This document shows, in pieces, positions 43,986 to 53,656 of a stretch of DNA of 64,000 nt. The position numbers and the translations under genes are program-made. Position 1 is the first letter of the stretch; each line of letters opens with the position of its first letter. Location of the stretch: positions 248,001 through 312,000 of the forward strand of contig NZ_VTSR01000011.1 in NCBI RefSeq assembly GCF_008329715.1, read 5' to 3'. The stretch is from Gimesia chilikensis. GTDB lineage: Bacteria > Planctomycetota > Planctomycetia > Planctomycetales > Planctomycetaceae. The notes beneath the pieces were generated by a model that was given only the letters and a program-made list of their open reading frames with translations, was not told the origin of the DNA and made no database searches.

Positions 43986-44028
43986 CGCCGTGTGACAGGT
44001 TCAGGTCCATCACACGGCGAAATTTTTT
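43986..44028. terminator. bidirectional terminator between sulfatase and purH
   Basis: CGCCGTGTGA (43986-43995) pairs with TCACACGGCG (44010-44019). The right side has a T-run at 44023-44028 for the sulfatase, and AAAAA on the left gives a T-run for the opposite transcript. Confidence 0.88.
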
Positions 44029-44061
44029 CAGATACCTGCGTCAGCAGTCAATTCAAGCGGC

Positions 44062-45645
44062 TTAGTGTTTGAAATGACGGCGACCGGTAAAGATCATCGC
44101 GATGTTGTGCTCATTGCAGGCAGCGATGACTTCTTCATCCCGCACGGAACCGCCGGGCTGAATAATAGCGGTAACGCCTGCTTTAGCAGCTTCATCCACT
44201 CCGTCGCGGAAGGGGAAGAACGCATCTGAGGCGACGATTGATCCCTGGCTCCGATCGCCGGCTTTGTAAGCGGCGATGTAGGAGGAATCGAGACGACTCA
44301 TCTGCCCTGCCCCCGCTCCGAGCAGCATTTCATCTTTGGCAATGACGATCGCATTCGATTTCACGTGGCGGCAGACCACCCAGCCAAAGCTTAAACTGTT
44401 GAGTTCTTCGGGCGTGGGCTCGCGTTCTGTGACGACTTTCCAGTCGCTCTTATCGTCACGCAGTTCGTCTTTTTCCTGCACCAGCAGACCGCCGGATACA
44501 CGACGATAATCCAGGCTGGGTTCAGCCGGCTCCTGCATCATCGGGCACTTCATCAGGCGGACATTCTTTTTCCATTTAGGCTTGGTCGTCAGCAGTTCGA
44601 AGGCCGCGGGTTCATAATCCGGGGCGATGATCGCTTCAATGAACCGATTGGGTTCACAGAGTTTTTCTGCCGTTGCCTGATCGACGGGACGGTTGAAACT
44701 TAAAATGGAGCCGAAGGCACTGACCGGGTCACCGGCGTAAGCTTTTTCGAATGCTTCAGCGAGTGTCTCTGCAGTGGCGCAGCCACAGGGATTGGTGTGT
44801 TTAATCACCACAGCGGCTGGCTGATCGAAGTCGCTGGCGATCTGCAGGGCGGCATCCAGGTCAAGGTAATTATTGTAGGACAGTTCTTTACCGTTCAACT
44901 GCTCTGCCTGGGCGACGCTGGCTGCCGGGGGATTCTGCTCGGCGTAGAAAGCGGCTCCCTGGTGAGGGTTCTCGCCGTAACGCAATTGATCCCGCTTCAC
45001 CAGATTGATGCTGACTGATTCGGGAAAACGGCTTTGTGAATCTGCTTCTGCAGGCAAAACCGTAGCCATGAAATTGGCGACAGCCCGATCATAGCGTGCA
45101 GTCATTTCAAACGCAGCGGCAGAGAGTTCCAGTCGAAATTCGGGAGTCAGCGGACCAGAATTGAGTGCATCGAGTACACGGTCATATTGTGACTGATTAG
45201 TCACGATACCGACATAGGCATGATTCTTAGCGGCAGAACGAACCATGCTGGGACCGCCGATATCAATCTGTTCGATAGCTTCGGGCAGGGTCACATCTGG
45301 TTTGGCGATGGTGGCTTCAAAGGGATACAGATTACAGACCACCAGTTCGAACGGGACGATTTCAAACTCTTTGATCGAAGCCGCATCGCTGGGGAGATCG
45401 GGACGTCCCAGAATGGCGCCGTGGACCTTAGGATGCAGAGTCTTAACGCGTCCATCCATGATCTCAGGGAAACCCGTGTAAGTAGAGATGTCAATGACAT
45501 TGACTCCCTGCTCTTCGAGGTAACGGCGTGTGCCCCCCGTGGAGATAAACTCAAAACCCAGTTCAGCCAGACCTTTGACAAAATCATCCAGACCCGATTT
45601 GTCACTGACACTGACTAACGCCCGACGCGGATAAGAATCGCTCAT
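44062..45645 (-). CDS. purH: bifunctional AICAR formyltransferase / IMP cyclohydrolase
   Basis: The 527-residue protein has the full PurH length. The N-terminal MGS-like IMP cyclohydrolase part starts RRALVSVSDKSGLDDFVKGL and contains STGGTRRYLEEQGV, FPEIMDGRVKTLHPKVHGAIL and IDIGGPSMVRSAAKNH. The C-terminal AICAR transformylase part contains RYGENPHQGAAFY, KHTNPCGCA (with the catalytic His), VSAFGSILSFNR and IQPGGSVRDEEVIAACNEH. It catalyses the last two steps of purine synthesis, using 10-formyl-THF to make IMP in the cytoplasm. No other pur gene is adjacent, and it ends at a bidirectional terminator. Confidence 0.97.
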   Translation of the reverse strand: MSDSYPRRALVSVSDKSGLDDFVKGLAELGFEFISTGGTRRYLEEQGVNVIDISTYTGFPEIMDGRVKTLHPKVHGAILGRPDLPSDAASIKEFEIVPFELVVCNLYPFEATIAKPDVTLPEAIEQIDIGGPSMVRSAAKNHAYVGIVTNQSQYDRVLDALNSGPLTPEFRLELSAAAFEMTARYDRAVANFMATVLPAEADSQSRFPESVSINLVKRDQLRYGENPHQGAAFYAEQNPPAASVAQAEQLNGKELSYNNYLDLDAALQIASDFDQPAAVVIKHTNPCGCATAETLAEAFEKAYAGDPVSAFGSILSFNRPVDQATAEKLCEPNRFIEAIIAPDYEPAAFELLTTKPKWKKNVRLMKCPMMQEPAEPSLDYRRVSGGLLVQEKDELRDDKSDWKVVTEREPTPEELNSLSFGWVVCRHVKSNAIVIAKDEMLLGAGAGQMSRLDSSYIAAYKAGDRSQGSIVASDAFFPFRDGVDEAAKAGVTAIIQPGGSVRDEEVIAACNEHNIAMIFTGRRHFKH

Positions 45646-45851
45646 TTGTTTCTAAATCAATTTCCGAAGAAGACAGAAATACAGTATTTCTGAGAGAGAA
45701 AAAGCGTACCTGAGTGCGCGGCAAAAGGGGGCCTGCGCGACACAGGCCACAGAATCATCCTCTCGGGCACTCAACCAGAGGTCAGTTTAGCCACTCTCTG
45801 GTCAGAAAACAAACGAGGCAAACCCTGCGTCAGCAGAAGAGGCGAACCTGT

Positions 45852-47114
45852 TTACTGCACAGGGTTTTCAGTCGCCGGAGCTTCGGTATTCGCATTATCG
45901 GCAGCAGGTTCGGGAGCCACTTCGGGGAGAATCGGATATTTATCCTGATGCTTGAAGCGAATCGGGAACGGCAGATCTTTCTGTTTGAGACACAGAATGA
46001 CGCCTGATTCAGAAGCACAGAAAATACGATCGGTCAGCTCGTTCATGAGTTTGACCTGATATTTTCGTAAAGGAACCGCTGAGAGCAGTGCGCCGTCCTT
46101 GCGGGACAGTACGAGCAGATTGCCCAGTTCATCCGAGGCATAGACCCGGGTGGGAGACATCGAAAGAAAACTCGAACCCAGTGGCTGCCACCATTCTTCC
46201 ATACCGGTTTCACTGGACAGCTGGAACAGACCACTCTTGCGTGAAGAGAGATAGACTTCGTTCTCCAGAACCATGACCGGAATTCGGATTGGGAATGAGG
46301 TACGGATTCTCCAGCGGACAATACCGTTGAGAATATTCAGGCAGTACAGATTCTGATCCTCGGAAGCGAGGTACACACTATTCTTATTTTCTGCCAGATT
46401 GGTGGCAATCGGGGCGTCGGTTTCAAACTGATAGGTCAACTTCCGATCGGTCAAAGTGACGGAATACAGCGATCCATCCTGACTGGCAAATACCAGGGCA
46501 CGGGGAGTCACAATTGAAGGAGTCGTAATGGCATCGCCTGTCTGGAAGGTCCAGCGAATGGCAAGATCACGCCAGGCGGGTAACTTGGATTCGCCGCTCA
46601 GCTCTTTCAACCTTCGCAGATTCCAGGCGTAGACACGACCATTCAGCGTGCCGACGTAAAGCGCGTCTTCGTCAACGGTCGGGCTGGTGGAGGCGGATGT
46701 GGGAAGCTGCAGTTCCCAGTCGATCTCACCGTTCATCCGGTCGATGGAATAGATTTTCGTTCCCACCGTGATAAAGACATATTTTGAGTTCGTAACCGGC
46801 GGGTAACTGATATTGTTCCCCCGCCCCATCTGAGTCGCCCAGAGTTTCTTTCCGGTTTCGTTGTTGAAAGCAGTGATGATCCCGGAAGTGGAAATCGCGT
46901 ATAGATTCACTTCATCCAGTGTGAGATGCACGATGCGGTCCCGGTGAGGATCCACAGTGGCCTGGCCCCACCAGACCCGTTCCAGATTATGCTTGACCAG
47001 CGAACGCTGGGTTGGAACCGTCAGTCCCACGGATGATTCGTTTAAGCGTTGCGCCTGCAGATTTTCAGAGCACAGCCCCATAACCAGTAGCGCCAGAATC
47101 AAATACTTGGGCAT
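45852..47114 (-). CDS. secreted PQQ-like beta-propeller protein
   Basis: The start at 47114 (MPKYLILALLVMGLCSENLQAQ) gives a standard signal peptide; the frame extends to 47135. The roughly 420-residue product is built of repeated beta-propeller blades with the PQQ-like pattern, for example ISTSGIITAFNNETGKKLWATQ, TVDEDALYVGTLNGRVYAWNL and YLASEDQNLYCLNILNGIVRW. The Pro/Glu/Asn-rich C-terminus is disordered. There is no quinoprotein cofactor-binding site I can identify, so it is probably a structural or binding propeller similar to BamB-type proteins rather than a dehydrogenase. It precedes purH by about 200 bases, possibly as a separate transcript. Confidence 0.83.
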   Translation of the reverse strand: MPKYLILALLVMGLCSENLQAQRLNESSVGLTVPTQRSLVKHNLERVWWGQATVDPHRDRIVHLTLDEVNLYAISTSGIITAFNNETGKKLWATQMGRGNNISYPPVTNSKYVFITVGTKIYSIDRMNGEIDWELQLPTSASTSPTVDEDALYVGTLNGRVYAWNLRRLKELSGESKLPAWRDLAIRWTFQTGDAITTPSIVTPRALVFASQDGSLYSVTLTDRKLTYQFETDAPIATNLAENKNSVYLASEDQNLYCLNILNGIVRWRIRTSFPIRIPVMVLENEVYLSSRKSGLFQLSSETGMEEWWQPLGSSFLSMSPTRVYASDELGNLLVLSRKDGALLSAVPLRKYQVKLMNELTDRIFCASESGVILCLKQKDLPFPIRFKHQDKYPILPEVAPEPAADNANTEAPATENPVQ

Positions 47115-47638
47115 CTTCCAACCAGACATATTCAATCTTTTCCAGAATGATTTAGGAGAACGGGTGATTCAAATTCGCGGAGAATGCTCTCAGACATCAG
47201 AAACGATGCGAGACCTCCCTCTCTCAAGTCTACATGATGGATTCATCAGACACCGAAAGAGTCTGTAAAAACAGGTAATATTCTGGCCTGCTCCTGACTC
47301 CAGAAATATCACACTCACCCTATTCTACCTACACAACCAAGCTGGAATCCAGCATTGTTCCGCCGAGATTCGAAGAATTTTCACCATCAAAACTGAACAG
47401 ATTTATCAAATTGGTTGCCGTAAACAGTTCTCGCAGGTTATTCAGTAGCAGATAGTTCCCAGCCAACGATTGATGCTGACGGATTTACTGATTAAGTGGT
47501 TCCTGTCGGATGCTGCGGTAATCCTGCGTTCCTGCGAAACAGGAACTACTCAGTCCGTCCTGGATGTGTTAAAATAACTGCAGTTTTCCTGTCTGCAAAT
47601 CAAGCTTTGATCCTCTCACAGCCTGAAAGGGAACTGGC
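47115..47638. other. intergenic region between divergent propeller and HEAT genes
   Basis: About 500 bases without a gene. It holds a small hairpin, GTTCCTG (47528-47534) and CAGGAAC (47540-47546) around CGAAA, inside a sequence (AATCCTGCGTTC) also found at 35729. The middle is AT-rich. No RNA gene or convincing promoter pair was recognised. Confidence 0.5.
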
Positions 47639-48964
47639 ATGAAACTCCCCTGCTCTGCTTTGATGTTTCCAGGCGTTTTCAGACTGGCGGTGGTCCTGTG
47701 TTTGACACTGGGACTGTGTCATTCGGCGCAAGAGGTTCGCGCCGATCTGATCAAGCTGAAACAGGGAGGAGAAATTCGCGGTAAGCTGCTCAAAGAGAGC
47801 GCTGGTGGCGAGACCACACGCACCATCGAAACGCTGAGTGGAGGTCGCATCAGCGTCGATGCTCAGCAGATCGATTTCGTTACGAACCGCCCCCTGGTGA
47901 TAGAAGAATATGAATCCAGGGCGCACCAGATAAAGAACACTGTCGAAGCCCATCTGGAGCTTTCGGAATGGTGTCGCGAGAATTTCCTGACGACGCCTCG
48001 TCTACAGGAGCTGGAAAAAGTGATTGAGCTTGATCCCGATCACGAGCAAGCACGGGCCGCCCTGGGATATACCTTACGTGATGGCGAATGGATGACCCGC
48101 GACCAGATCATGCGGAAAAACGGCTATGTGAAGTACAAGGGCCGCTATGTCTCATCTGCAGAACTGGAACTGCTGGAAAAAAATCAGGCGGACCTGGAAG
48201 CTGAGCGTGCCTGGAGCAAAAAAATCAATCTGTGGGTCACCTGGCTCACCAGCCAGAATCCGCAATACCAGTCCGAAGGACTGCAGAACATTCAGAATAT
48301 CAACGATCCCAACGCGGTCGCCGGTCTGGCCAGGAACTTGGGGAAACATGAGAATCTGAGTCTGCGGTCTCTACTGGTAACGACTTTGCAGCAGATCCCC
48401 GGACACCTGCCGTTACGTCCGCTGGCAGAACTGGCACTGACAGATCCGCATCAGGCGATTCGCGATGCAGCACTGCAGGCGCTTTCTGCACGCGATGCGT
48501 CTCAGGCGATCGTCTTTTTTATTGAAGCGTTGAAGCACAAATCGAATCTGATCGTCCAGCGAGCCGGAGCGGGACTGGCGGCGATTGGAGATCGGGAGGT
48601 CGTCCCTGAACTGATCGACGCCCTGACGACCAGCCATACTTATCGGGTTCGCGTTCCGGATGCCACTTCGACGTACAGTTTCAACAGCAATGGATCGTTC
48701 GGCGGTTCAGGAGTGGTGTTGCCACCCGAGATAGAAGCGGGACTGCTGGCCGGGCGTTATCCCAACGGGGTAATCGTCTTGCCCTCACAGCAACCCAAGG
48801 TCCGCATGCGGACTGTCTCAGTCAAACATGTCCACCAGAACAGCGCGGTGCTGGATGCCCTGCAGAAGTTGACCGAGCAGAATTTCGGTTACAACCAGCG
48901 ATTGTGGCGACTCTGGTGGTCATCGGTTGAAAACCAGACGGGAATCATCCCCGCGATTCCGTGA
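47639..48964 (+). CDS. secreted HEAT-repeat protein
   Basis: The 441-residue protein has a signal peptide (VFRLAVVLCLTLGLCHSAQ). A short beta region (LIKLKQGGEIRGKLLKE) resembles an SH3-like/LSm fold seen at the head of other planctomycete proteins. About residues 100-180 form a linker with YVKYKGRYVSSAELELLEK. HEAT-like helical repeats at about 200-330 include LTDPHQAIRDAALQALSARD. The final part has VKHVHQNSAVLDALQKLTEQNFGYNQRLWRLWW. Exported scaffold or chaperone-like function is inferred. It converges on the sulfotransferase gene after about 25 bases. Confidence 0.75.
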   Translation: MKLPCSALMFPGVFRLAVVLCLTLGLCHSAQEVRADLIKLKQGGEIRGKLLKESAGGETTRTIETLSGGRISVDAQQIDFVTNRPLVIEEYESRAHQIKNTVEAHLELSEWCRENFLTTPRLQELEKVIELDPDHEQARAALGYTLRDGEWMTRDQIMRKNGYVKYKGRYVSSAELELLEKNQADLEAERAWSKKINLWVTWLTSQNPQYQSEGLQNIQNINDPNAVAGLARNLGKHENLSLRSLLVTTLQQIPGHLPLRPLAELALTDPHQAIRDAALQALSARDASQAIVFFIEALKHKSNLIVQRAGAGLAAIGDREVVPELIDALTTSHTYRVRVPDATSTYSFNSNGSFGGSGVVLPPEIEAGLLAGRYPNGVIVLPSQQPKVRMRTVSVKHVHQNSAVLDALQKLTEQNFGYNQRLWRLWWSSVENQTGIIPAIP

Positions 48965-48990
48965 GGTATCCGTAAATCGACTCCCGGTTC

Positions 48991-50337
48991 TCAGTTTTCT
49001 TCACCGGCCAGCACCTGACGTAAGCCGTCCAGATGCTGATTGTAGTTCTTCCACCGCTCCAGGCCGGAACGGTTCATGGGACGCCTTACCTGCCAGTTAC
49101 TTGCAGTCGTCACAGGACGCTGATTGGCATGAAAGTCCAGGCACTGGTCATCCCAGTCGACGCCGATGAATTCAACCAGTTCCCGGGAAATGGCTTCCTG
49201 ATTCTGAACCAGGTCGGCGTATGCCAGTTCGTAAGGCTGGTGGGGCAGAACCTGTTGCCAGTGCGCCATCAATCGCTCATATTCGCGGTAGTAGAGCCCC
49301 AGATCTTTGAGATCATGCGAGTAATCGTGACCGGTGCGAAACCGCTGAAAGTAACAGGAGAGACAGGTATCGAGGGGATCGCGACGGCAATGAATGACTT
49401 TCGCCTGGGGAAACAGAATGGCAATGAGCCCCAGGTAAAGATAATTTCCCGGCATTTTATTGATGACGCGACTGGCACTTTGGTTAAAGTTACGCAGACG
49501 CTGAAGATAGGCTTTTCCAAACCCAGAGAATGCATTGACAGGCAGTTGACGGATGCACTCAGGATATGGAGTCTGCCCGGGAGTATGACGCGGCATGGTG
49601 CCGGCGATACTGGAGATGTCACTGAGTTCCCCTGCCCCGTGCACATCCGGGTGACTGGAGAGGATCTGTTCTACCAGAGTCGTTCCTGTACGTGGCATTC
49701 CTATGATAAAAACCGGCAGGTCTGTCTGCAGGCCGTATTGAGACAATTCTCGAATCGTTTCTGCAGAGAAGACTTCAATGACCTGATCGATTCCCTGACG
49801 ATGTTTTTGAATATCGAACTGCACCTTGCGGCTTTGATTACCCAGCTCGTAGTAGAAAAACGCCTTATCGTAATCTTTGAGATCATTGAATATTTTACCG
49901 CCGGCAAAACCAAGGAAGCAGCGGTCTTCATCGCTGAGATCATCGCGGGCTGCCTGTTGCTCAATCATTTCAATTACCGGATCATCGGGTGTGAACTTTC
50001 GCGTAGCGGAGTAATTGAAATAAGCCTCTGCGTAATCAGGCTTCAACCGGATCGCGGTTAAATAGTGATCTTCAGACAGCTGAAACTCACCAAGCTGGCG
50101 GTAGATCGCGGCCAGGTTATGGTGATATTCGGAAATCCGCGGTTGCAGTTCAATGGCTTTTTTGAGCAGATCCACCCCTACGCTGTGCTGACCTGACTGA
50201 GATTTTGCCAAGGCATAAAAGTGCAGAAACTGGGAATTGTCCAGATTCGCATAATAGTAGGGGCTTAATAACGCTTCTGCTTTTTGCGGCTGATTCTGCT
50301 GCAGTAACTGGACCGCTTCCGTGATGATGCTGTTCAT
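48991..50337 (-). CDS. TPR-containing sulfotransferase
   Basis: The start at 50337 is used because a start at 50442 would overlap the upstream gene. The 448-residue protein has TPR-like repeats at about residues 1-170. A sulfotransferase domain follows, beginning with the PAPS 5'-phosphosulfate loop PVFIIGMPRTGTTLVEQIL (about 208-226) and the 3'-phosphate-binding segment VIHCRRDPLDTCLSCYFQRF. YELAYADLVQNQEAISRELVEFIGV and WQVRRPMNRSGLERW follow. It is related to bacterial TPR-sulfotransferases and to protein-tyrosine sulfotransferases. It would transfer sulfate from PAPS to an unknown acceptor. It lies 59 bases after the M50-HlyD gene on the same strand, so probably belongs to the export operon. 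Confidence 0.88.
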   Translation of the reverse strand: MNSIITEAVQLLQQNQPQKAEALLSPYYYANLDNSQFLHFYALAKSQSGQHSVGVDLLKKAIELQPRISEYHHNLAAIYRQLGEFQLSEDHYLTAIRLKPDYAEAYFNYSATRKFTPDDPVIEMIEQQAARDDLSDEDRCFLGFAGGKIFNDLKDYDKAFFYYELGNQSRKVQFDIQKHRQGIDQVIEVFSAETIRELSQYGLQTDLPVFIIGMPRTGTTLVEQILSSHPDVHGAGELSDISSIAGTMPRHTPGQTPYPECIRQLPVNAFSGFGKAYLQRLRNFNQSASRVINKMPGNYLYLGLIAILFPQAKVIHCRRDPLDTCLSCYFQRFRTGHDYSHDLKDLGLYYREYERLMAHWQQVLPHQPYELAYADLVQNQEAISRELVEFIGVDWDDQCLDFHANQRPVTTASNWQVRRPMNRSGLERWKNYNQHLDGLRQVLAGEEN

Positions 50338-50396
50338 ACTGTTCTCGAAACAGGTTCTGAAAAGTGATCTCTCGTACGTGGTATTCTCTGAGAGGA

Positions 50397-52622
50397 TCAG
50401 AGGCGGAAGTGGAATGTTTTTCGGAAGTAGCGCCAGAGCCATTGGCCGGTCGTCAGCTGACTGACCAGGAATCGCGCTTTGCCCCGCATGTTGGTCCGGA
50501 ACAGGAAGACATCCTCTTCCAGCGGTACGATCGCCTGGTACGCAGTACTGGTCAGTTTTTCGTTGCCGTCTTTGTCCGTTACCGTAGGCAGTTCGCCTCC
50601 CATTTTATTCGAGAGCGTGGGAGGGACATAATCCCGGTGCCCGTGAGCGACCCGTTCGATTTTCGATGTGTAGATTTTCTCCGGCAGGTGTTCCATTTTG
50701 AGTTCCACCTGCTGGTCGATCTGGAAATCGTTGCGATATTCCTGATCGATATAGAGCACGGCCTGGAAACGTTCTTCCGGAGCAATACTCAGCATATGCG
50801 TCCCTTTGTCGAGATAGCAGTCGGCATTACGGGGATCAAGGGGAGTCCCGTGCCAGCCGGAAAGTCGCTTGCGGGAGTCGGATAATTTGGGCTCCGGTTT
50901 GCGTGCCGGGGCGATCACTTTCCCACTGATCGGTGCGATGACTTCCATATGCTTGAGCTGTTCCTCGATCTCGGCAATTTGCTCATCAATGGTGGCCAGC
51001 TTTTCCTTGGCCACCTTGACACCTGCCTGATCTCCCAGTGCGCGATATTTGTAGATCTCGTCTTCCTGAACTTTACGTTCGATTTCTTTCAACTGGTACA
51101 GCTTGTCTTCTTTCTCGATGTTGACGATCCGCGCCAGCAGTTGTCCCTGCTTGACCTGCTGTCCGGGTTCGACATAGACCTGTTCCAGTCTGCCCGGCTC
51201 GGTGGTGTAGACATCTTTCACGCCGTAACCTTCGACAACGAAAGGTGCCTCAAAATGCATGGGAACTGGGATCAGGAGAATTCCCAGGATCAAAGCGACA
51301 GCCACAGTCACAGTCGCTGAGACTTTGAAGTAATTCATGGGTTCGGTCCTTGGAGCTGCAATAATTTTGTAAATGTTATAGATAATCCCACCAATGAATG
51401 AGACGACAGAGATCACCGCCAGAGTGATACCGATACTCTGCAGGTCATAAGGTTTCAGGACGGTATACAGGAACAAAGTGATCCCGAACATGATGAACCA
51501 GCGGTAGACCGCTGCAGAAACCGCATACAGGATGAACCAGAATTTACCGGTTTCCGGCATAAAGGGATCCCGCTGCGATTCAATTCCCAGACAGTACCAG
51601 GCGAAAGTATCGCGAAGATGCTTATCGGCTTTCTGCCTCAGGTTGGGAATCTCCAGCAGGTCACTCATCATGTAATAACCGTCAAACCGCATCAACGGGT
51701 TCGCGTTGAAGATCACGGTCGTCACGGTGGAGATAAAGAACAGGTTCAAAGCCAGGTGGTTCAGGAGGCCCGGTTTGGTAAACCACCAGATCCAGACCGC
51801 GATGGCAGACATGATGACTTCGATATACATCCCGGCGCCGCCGATGATGATCCGCTGCCATTTATTTCGCAGCATCCAGGAATCGGAAACGTCACAATAC
51901 AGGCAGGGGCTGAAGACGAGGAACATGATCCCCATCCCGTGGCACTCCCCATTGTAATGCTTGCAGGAGAGACCGTGCCCGAATTCGTGGACGACTTTCG
52001 CCGCTCCCAGCACGAACCACATGTAAATCAGGTTGGGCCAGCCAAAAAACTGCTGGAATTCCGGAAGTCGACTGCGAAACGCTTCGAACTGCACACCGAT
52101 CAGAATCCATGAAGACAGGATCAGCAGCGCGAACATGGTGGTCGCCCAGGGTTTCCACATCCATTTCACATAGGGATACATCTTTTGGAGCGTCGTTTCC
52201 GGGTCCCAGCCGGGCAGCCTGAGATAGAGCAGGTTTTTCACGGTGGAGAAGAATTTCTTCTTCGTCTCTTCGCGATACTGCTTGATCAGGGTGACTCCCT
52301 GTCCCGGACGTCCGCTGGTCAGCAGCCCTTTACGATACAGGTCCGAAATCAACTGCTGGATTTCAGAAATGGAAAGTAACAGGGTGGGATACTGACGATG
52401 GACCTCATCCCGAATTTCTTCCGGACTGCGTTCTCCATTGAGCAGATTCAGAATGTAGTACTGCTCGGGATGCAGCCGCGTGTATTTCAGGGAGACCGGG
52501 TCTTTGATAACCCAGTACCCCAGTCCTTTGTAATGAATCCATTTGCTGATTAAATCATCGCGCACGCTCAGCGGAATCGGTCGTTCCGTTGAGGATGTCA
52601 TGGATTCGCTAAGAGTACTCAT
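50397..52622 (-). CDS. PqqD/RRE-like - M50 metalloprotease - HlyD fusion
   Basis: The 741-residue product is a fusion. Residues about 25-105 look like a PqqD-type winged helix (RLHPEQYYILNLLNGERSPEEI, then ISEIQQLISDLYRKGLL), the fold used as a RiPP recognition element. A membrane region then carries the M50 site-2 protease motif HEFGH (212-216) and a distal ANPLMRFDGYY (about 307-317). Further helices run to about 440. A HlyD-type adaptor follows, with TEPGRLEQVYVEPGQQVKQGQLL and MEVIAPISGKVIAPA. Similar proteins are called putative peptide zinc metalloprotease or site-2 protease. It may bind, cut and pass a peptide or protein substrate outward. It sits in an operon with an adaptor upstream and a sulfotransferase downstream. 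Confidence 0.87.
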   Translation of the reverse strand: MSTLSESMTSSTERPIPLSVRDDLISKWIHYKGLGYWVIKDPVSLKYTRLHPEQYYILNLLNGERSPEEIRDEVHRQYPTLLLSISEIQQLISDLYRKGLLTSGRPGQGVTLIKQYREETKKKFFSTVKNLLYLRLPGWDPETTLQKMYPYVKWMWKPWATTMFALLILSSWILIGVQFEAFRSRLPEFQQFFGWPNLIYMWFVLGAAKVVHEFGHGLSCKHYNGECHGMGIMFLVFSPCLYCDVSDSWMLRNKWQRIIIGGAGMYIEVIMSAIAVWIWWFTKPGLLNHLALNLFFISTVTTVIFNANPLMRFDGYYMMSDLLEIPNLRQKADKHLRDTFAWYCLGIESQRDPFMPETGKFWFILYAVSAAVYRWFIMFGITLFLYTVLKPYDLQSIGITLAVISVVSFIGGIIYNIYKIIAAPRTEPMNYFKVSATVTVAVALILGILLIPVPMHFEAPFVVEGYGVKDVYTTEPGRLEQVYVEPGQQVKQGQLLARIVNIEKEDKLYQLKEIERKVQEDEIYKYRALGDQAGVKVAKEKLATIDEQIAEIEEQLKHMEVIAPISGKVIAPARKPEPKLSDSRKRLSGWHGTPLDPRNADCYLDKGTHMLSIAPEERFQAVLYIDQEYRNDFQIDQQVELKMEHLPEKIYTSKIERVAHGHRDYVPPTLSNKMGGELPTVTDKDGNEKLTSTAYQAIVPLEEDVFLFRTNMRGKARFLVSQLTTGQWLWRYFRKTFHFRL

Positions 52623-52684
52623 ATGTGGTCAGGATTCCTGGCAGATTAAGAAATGTCACTTCTTTTTCAGTCTACGAGAACAGC

Positions 52685-53656
52685 TTAGTCCTCAATATTC
52701 TTTGCCGGGCTTCCCTGCGCCACTTTGGGTTCTGATTTATCCGGCAGGATTTTCATTGTGGCCATGTAGCCTGCTTTGAGAATGTTTTCCGGATTTTCGA
52801 CTTCGGCCCAGACCCGAATTGATTTCCCGTGGATGGGTTCGACTTCGACATCGATAAAAGTAATTTTGCCGTTGAAGGTTTCGTTCTCAACAGGCAGACG
52901 CACACCATGAATGTCCAGTTGGACTTCGACGGGCGTTCCCACATGAAACTTCCAGGTATCCTGGATATTCACATAACCTTCCACTTTGACCCGGTTGGTG
53001 CTGACCAGTTCCAGAACTTCATCACCGTGACGGACGACTTCGCCGGTCGAACGGAATTTTTTGGTGACGATGCCGTCAAAGGGAGCGATGACTTTCATTT
53101 CTTCGAGCTGGGCGTCGATTTCATCGAGTTGCAGCTTATTCATATCGAATTCCAGCTCTGCCTGTTCGATTTGCAGATCGCTTTTTTCGGCGTTCAGGGT
53201 CAGGCGTTTGATATCGAGTACGGAAATCGTGTTGGGAACCCGTTTATTAATATCCTTGTTCATTTCCAGTTCGACGTAGGCGGTGTCCCGGGCTTTCTTG
53301 GAATAGCGAATTTCAATATCGTTTGTGGCTTTCTTCTCTGCTGTCCGGCGGGCTGCCTTGAGGGCATCGCTTTTTAAGCCTGCGATCACCTGGCCCTTTG
53401 TGACTCGCTCCCCTTCGTTGGGTTCGACAAACTCGAGTACGCCGGGACGATCGCTACCGAGGATGACGCGGTCGATCAGTTTAATCCGGCACTCACCAAC
53501 GGAGATGGCAGCTTCGGGATTTGCAGTCGGTTTCTTTTCGGTGGCTTTCTTTTCGGTGGCTTTGTCTTCGGCCAGCAGGGTCGTTCCTGCATATCCGAGA
53601 CTGCAACCTGCGGTCAGCAGCATTGTGTACAACACGTGTTTCATTTTGAAATTCAT
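52685..53656 (-). CDS. HlyD-family periplasmic adaptor
   Basis: The 323-residue protein has a signal peptide (MLLTAGCSLGYAGTTLLAED) followed by repeats of KATEKKATEKKPT. The lipoyl half is VLEFVEPNEGERVTKGQVIAGL, a helical hairpin covers about 100-195, and the second half is MKVIAPFDGIVTKKF. A barrel domain with FHVGTPVEVQLDIHGVRLPV follows. It has the normal arrangement of a short membrane fusion protein. No RND or ABC pump is beside it. It is first in a probable operon with the M50-HlyD protein (62 bases apart) and the sulfotransferase. In that context it may form a periplasmic channel part together with the other HlyD proteins. Confidence 0.88.
   Translation of the reverse strand: MNFKMKHVLYTMLLTAGCSLGYAGTTLLAEDKATEKKATEKKPTANPEAAISVGECRIKLIDRVILGSDRPGVLEFVEPNEGERVTKGQVIAGLKSDALKAARRTAEKKATNDIEIRYSKKARDTAYVELEMNKDINKRVPNTISVLDIKRLTLNAEKSDLQIEQAELEFDMNKLQLDEIDAQLEEMKVIAPFDGIVTKKFRSTGEVVRHGDEVLELVSTNRVKVEGYVNIQDTWKFHVGTPVEVQLDIHGVRLPVENETFNGKITFIDVEVEPIHGKSIRVWAEVENPENILKAGYMATMKILPDKSEPKVAQGSPAKNIED

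Noticed and set aside
49033-50061. 342-codon open frame on the plus strand
   Set aside because: It is antisense to the TPR-sulfotransferase gene and has no recognisable domain.
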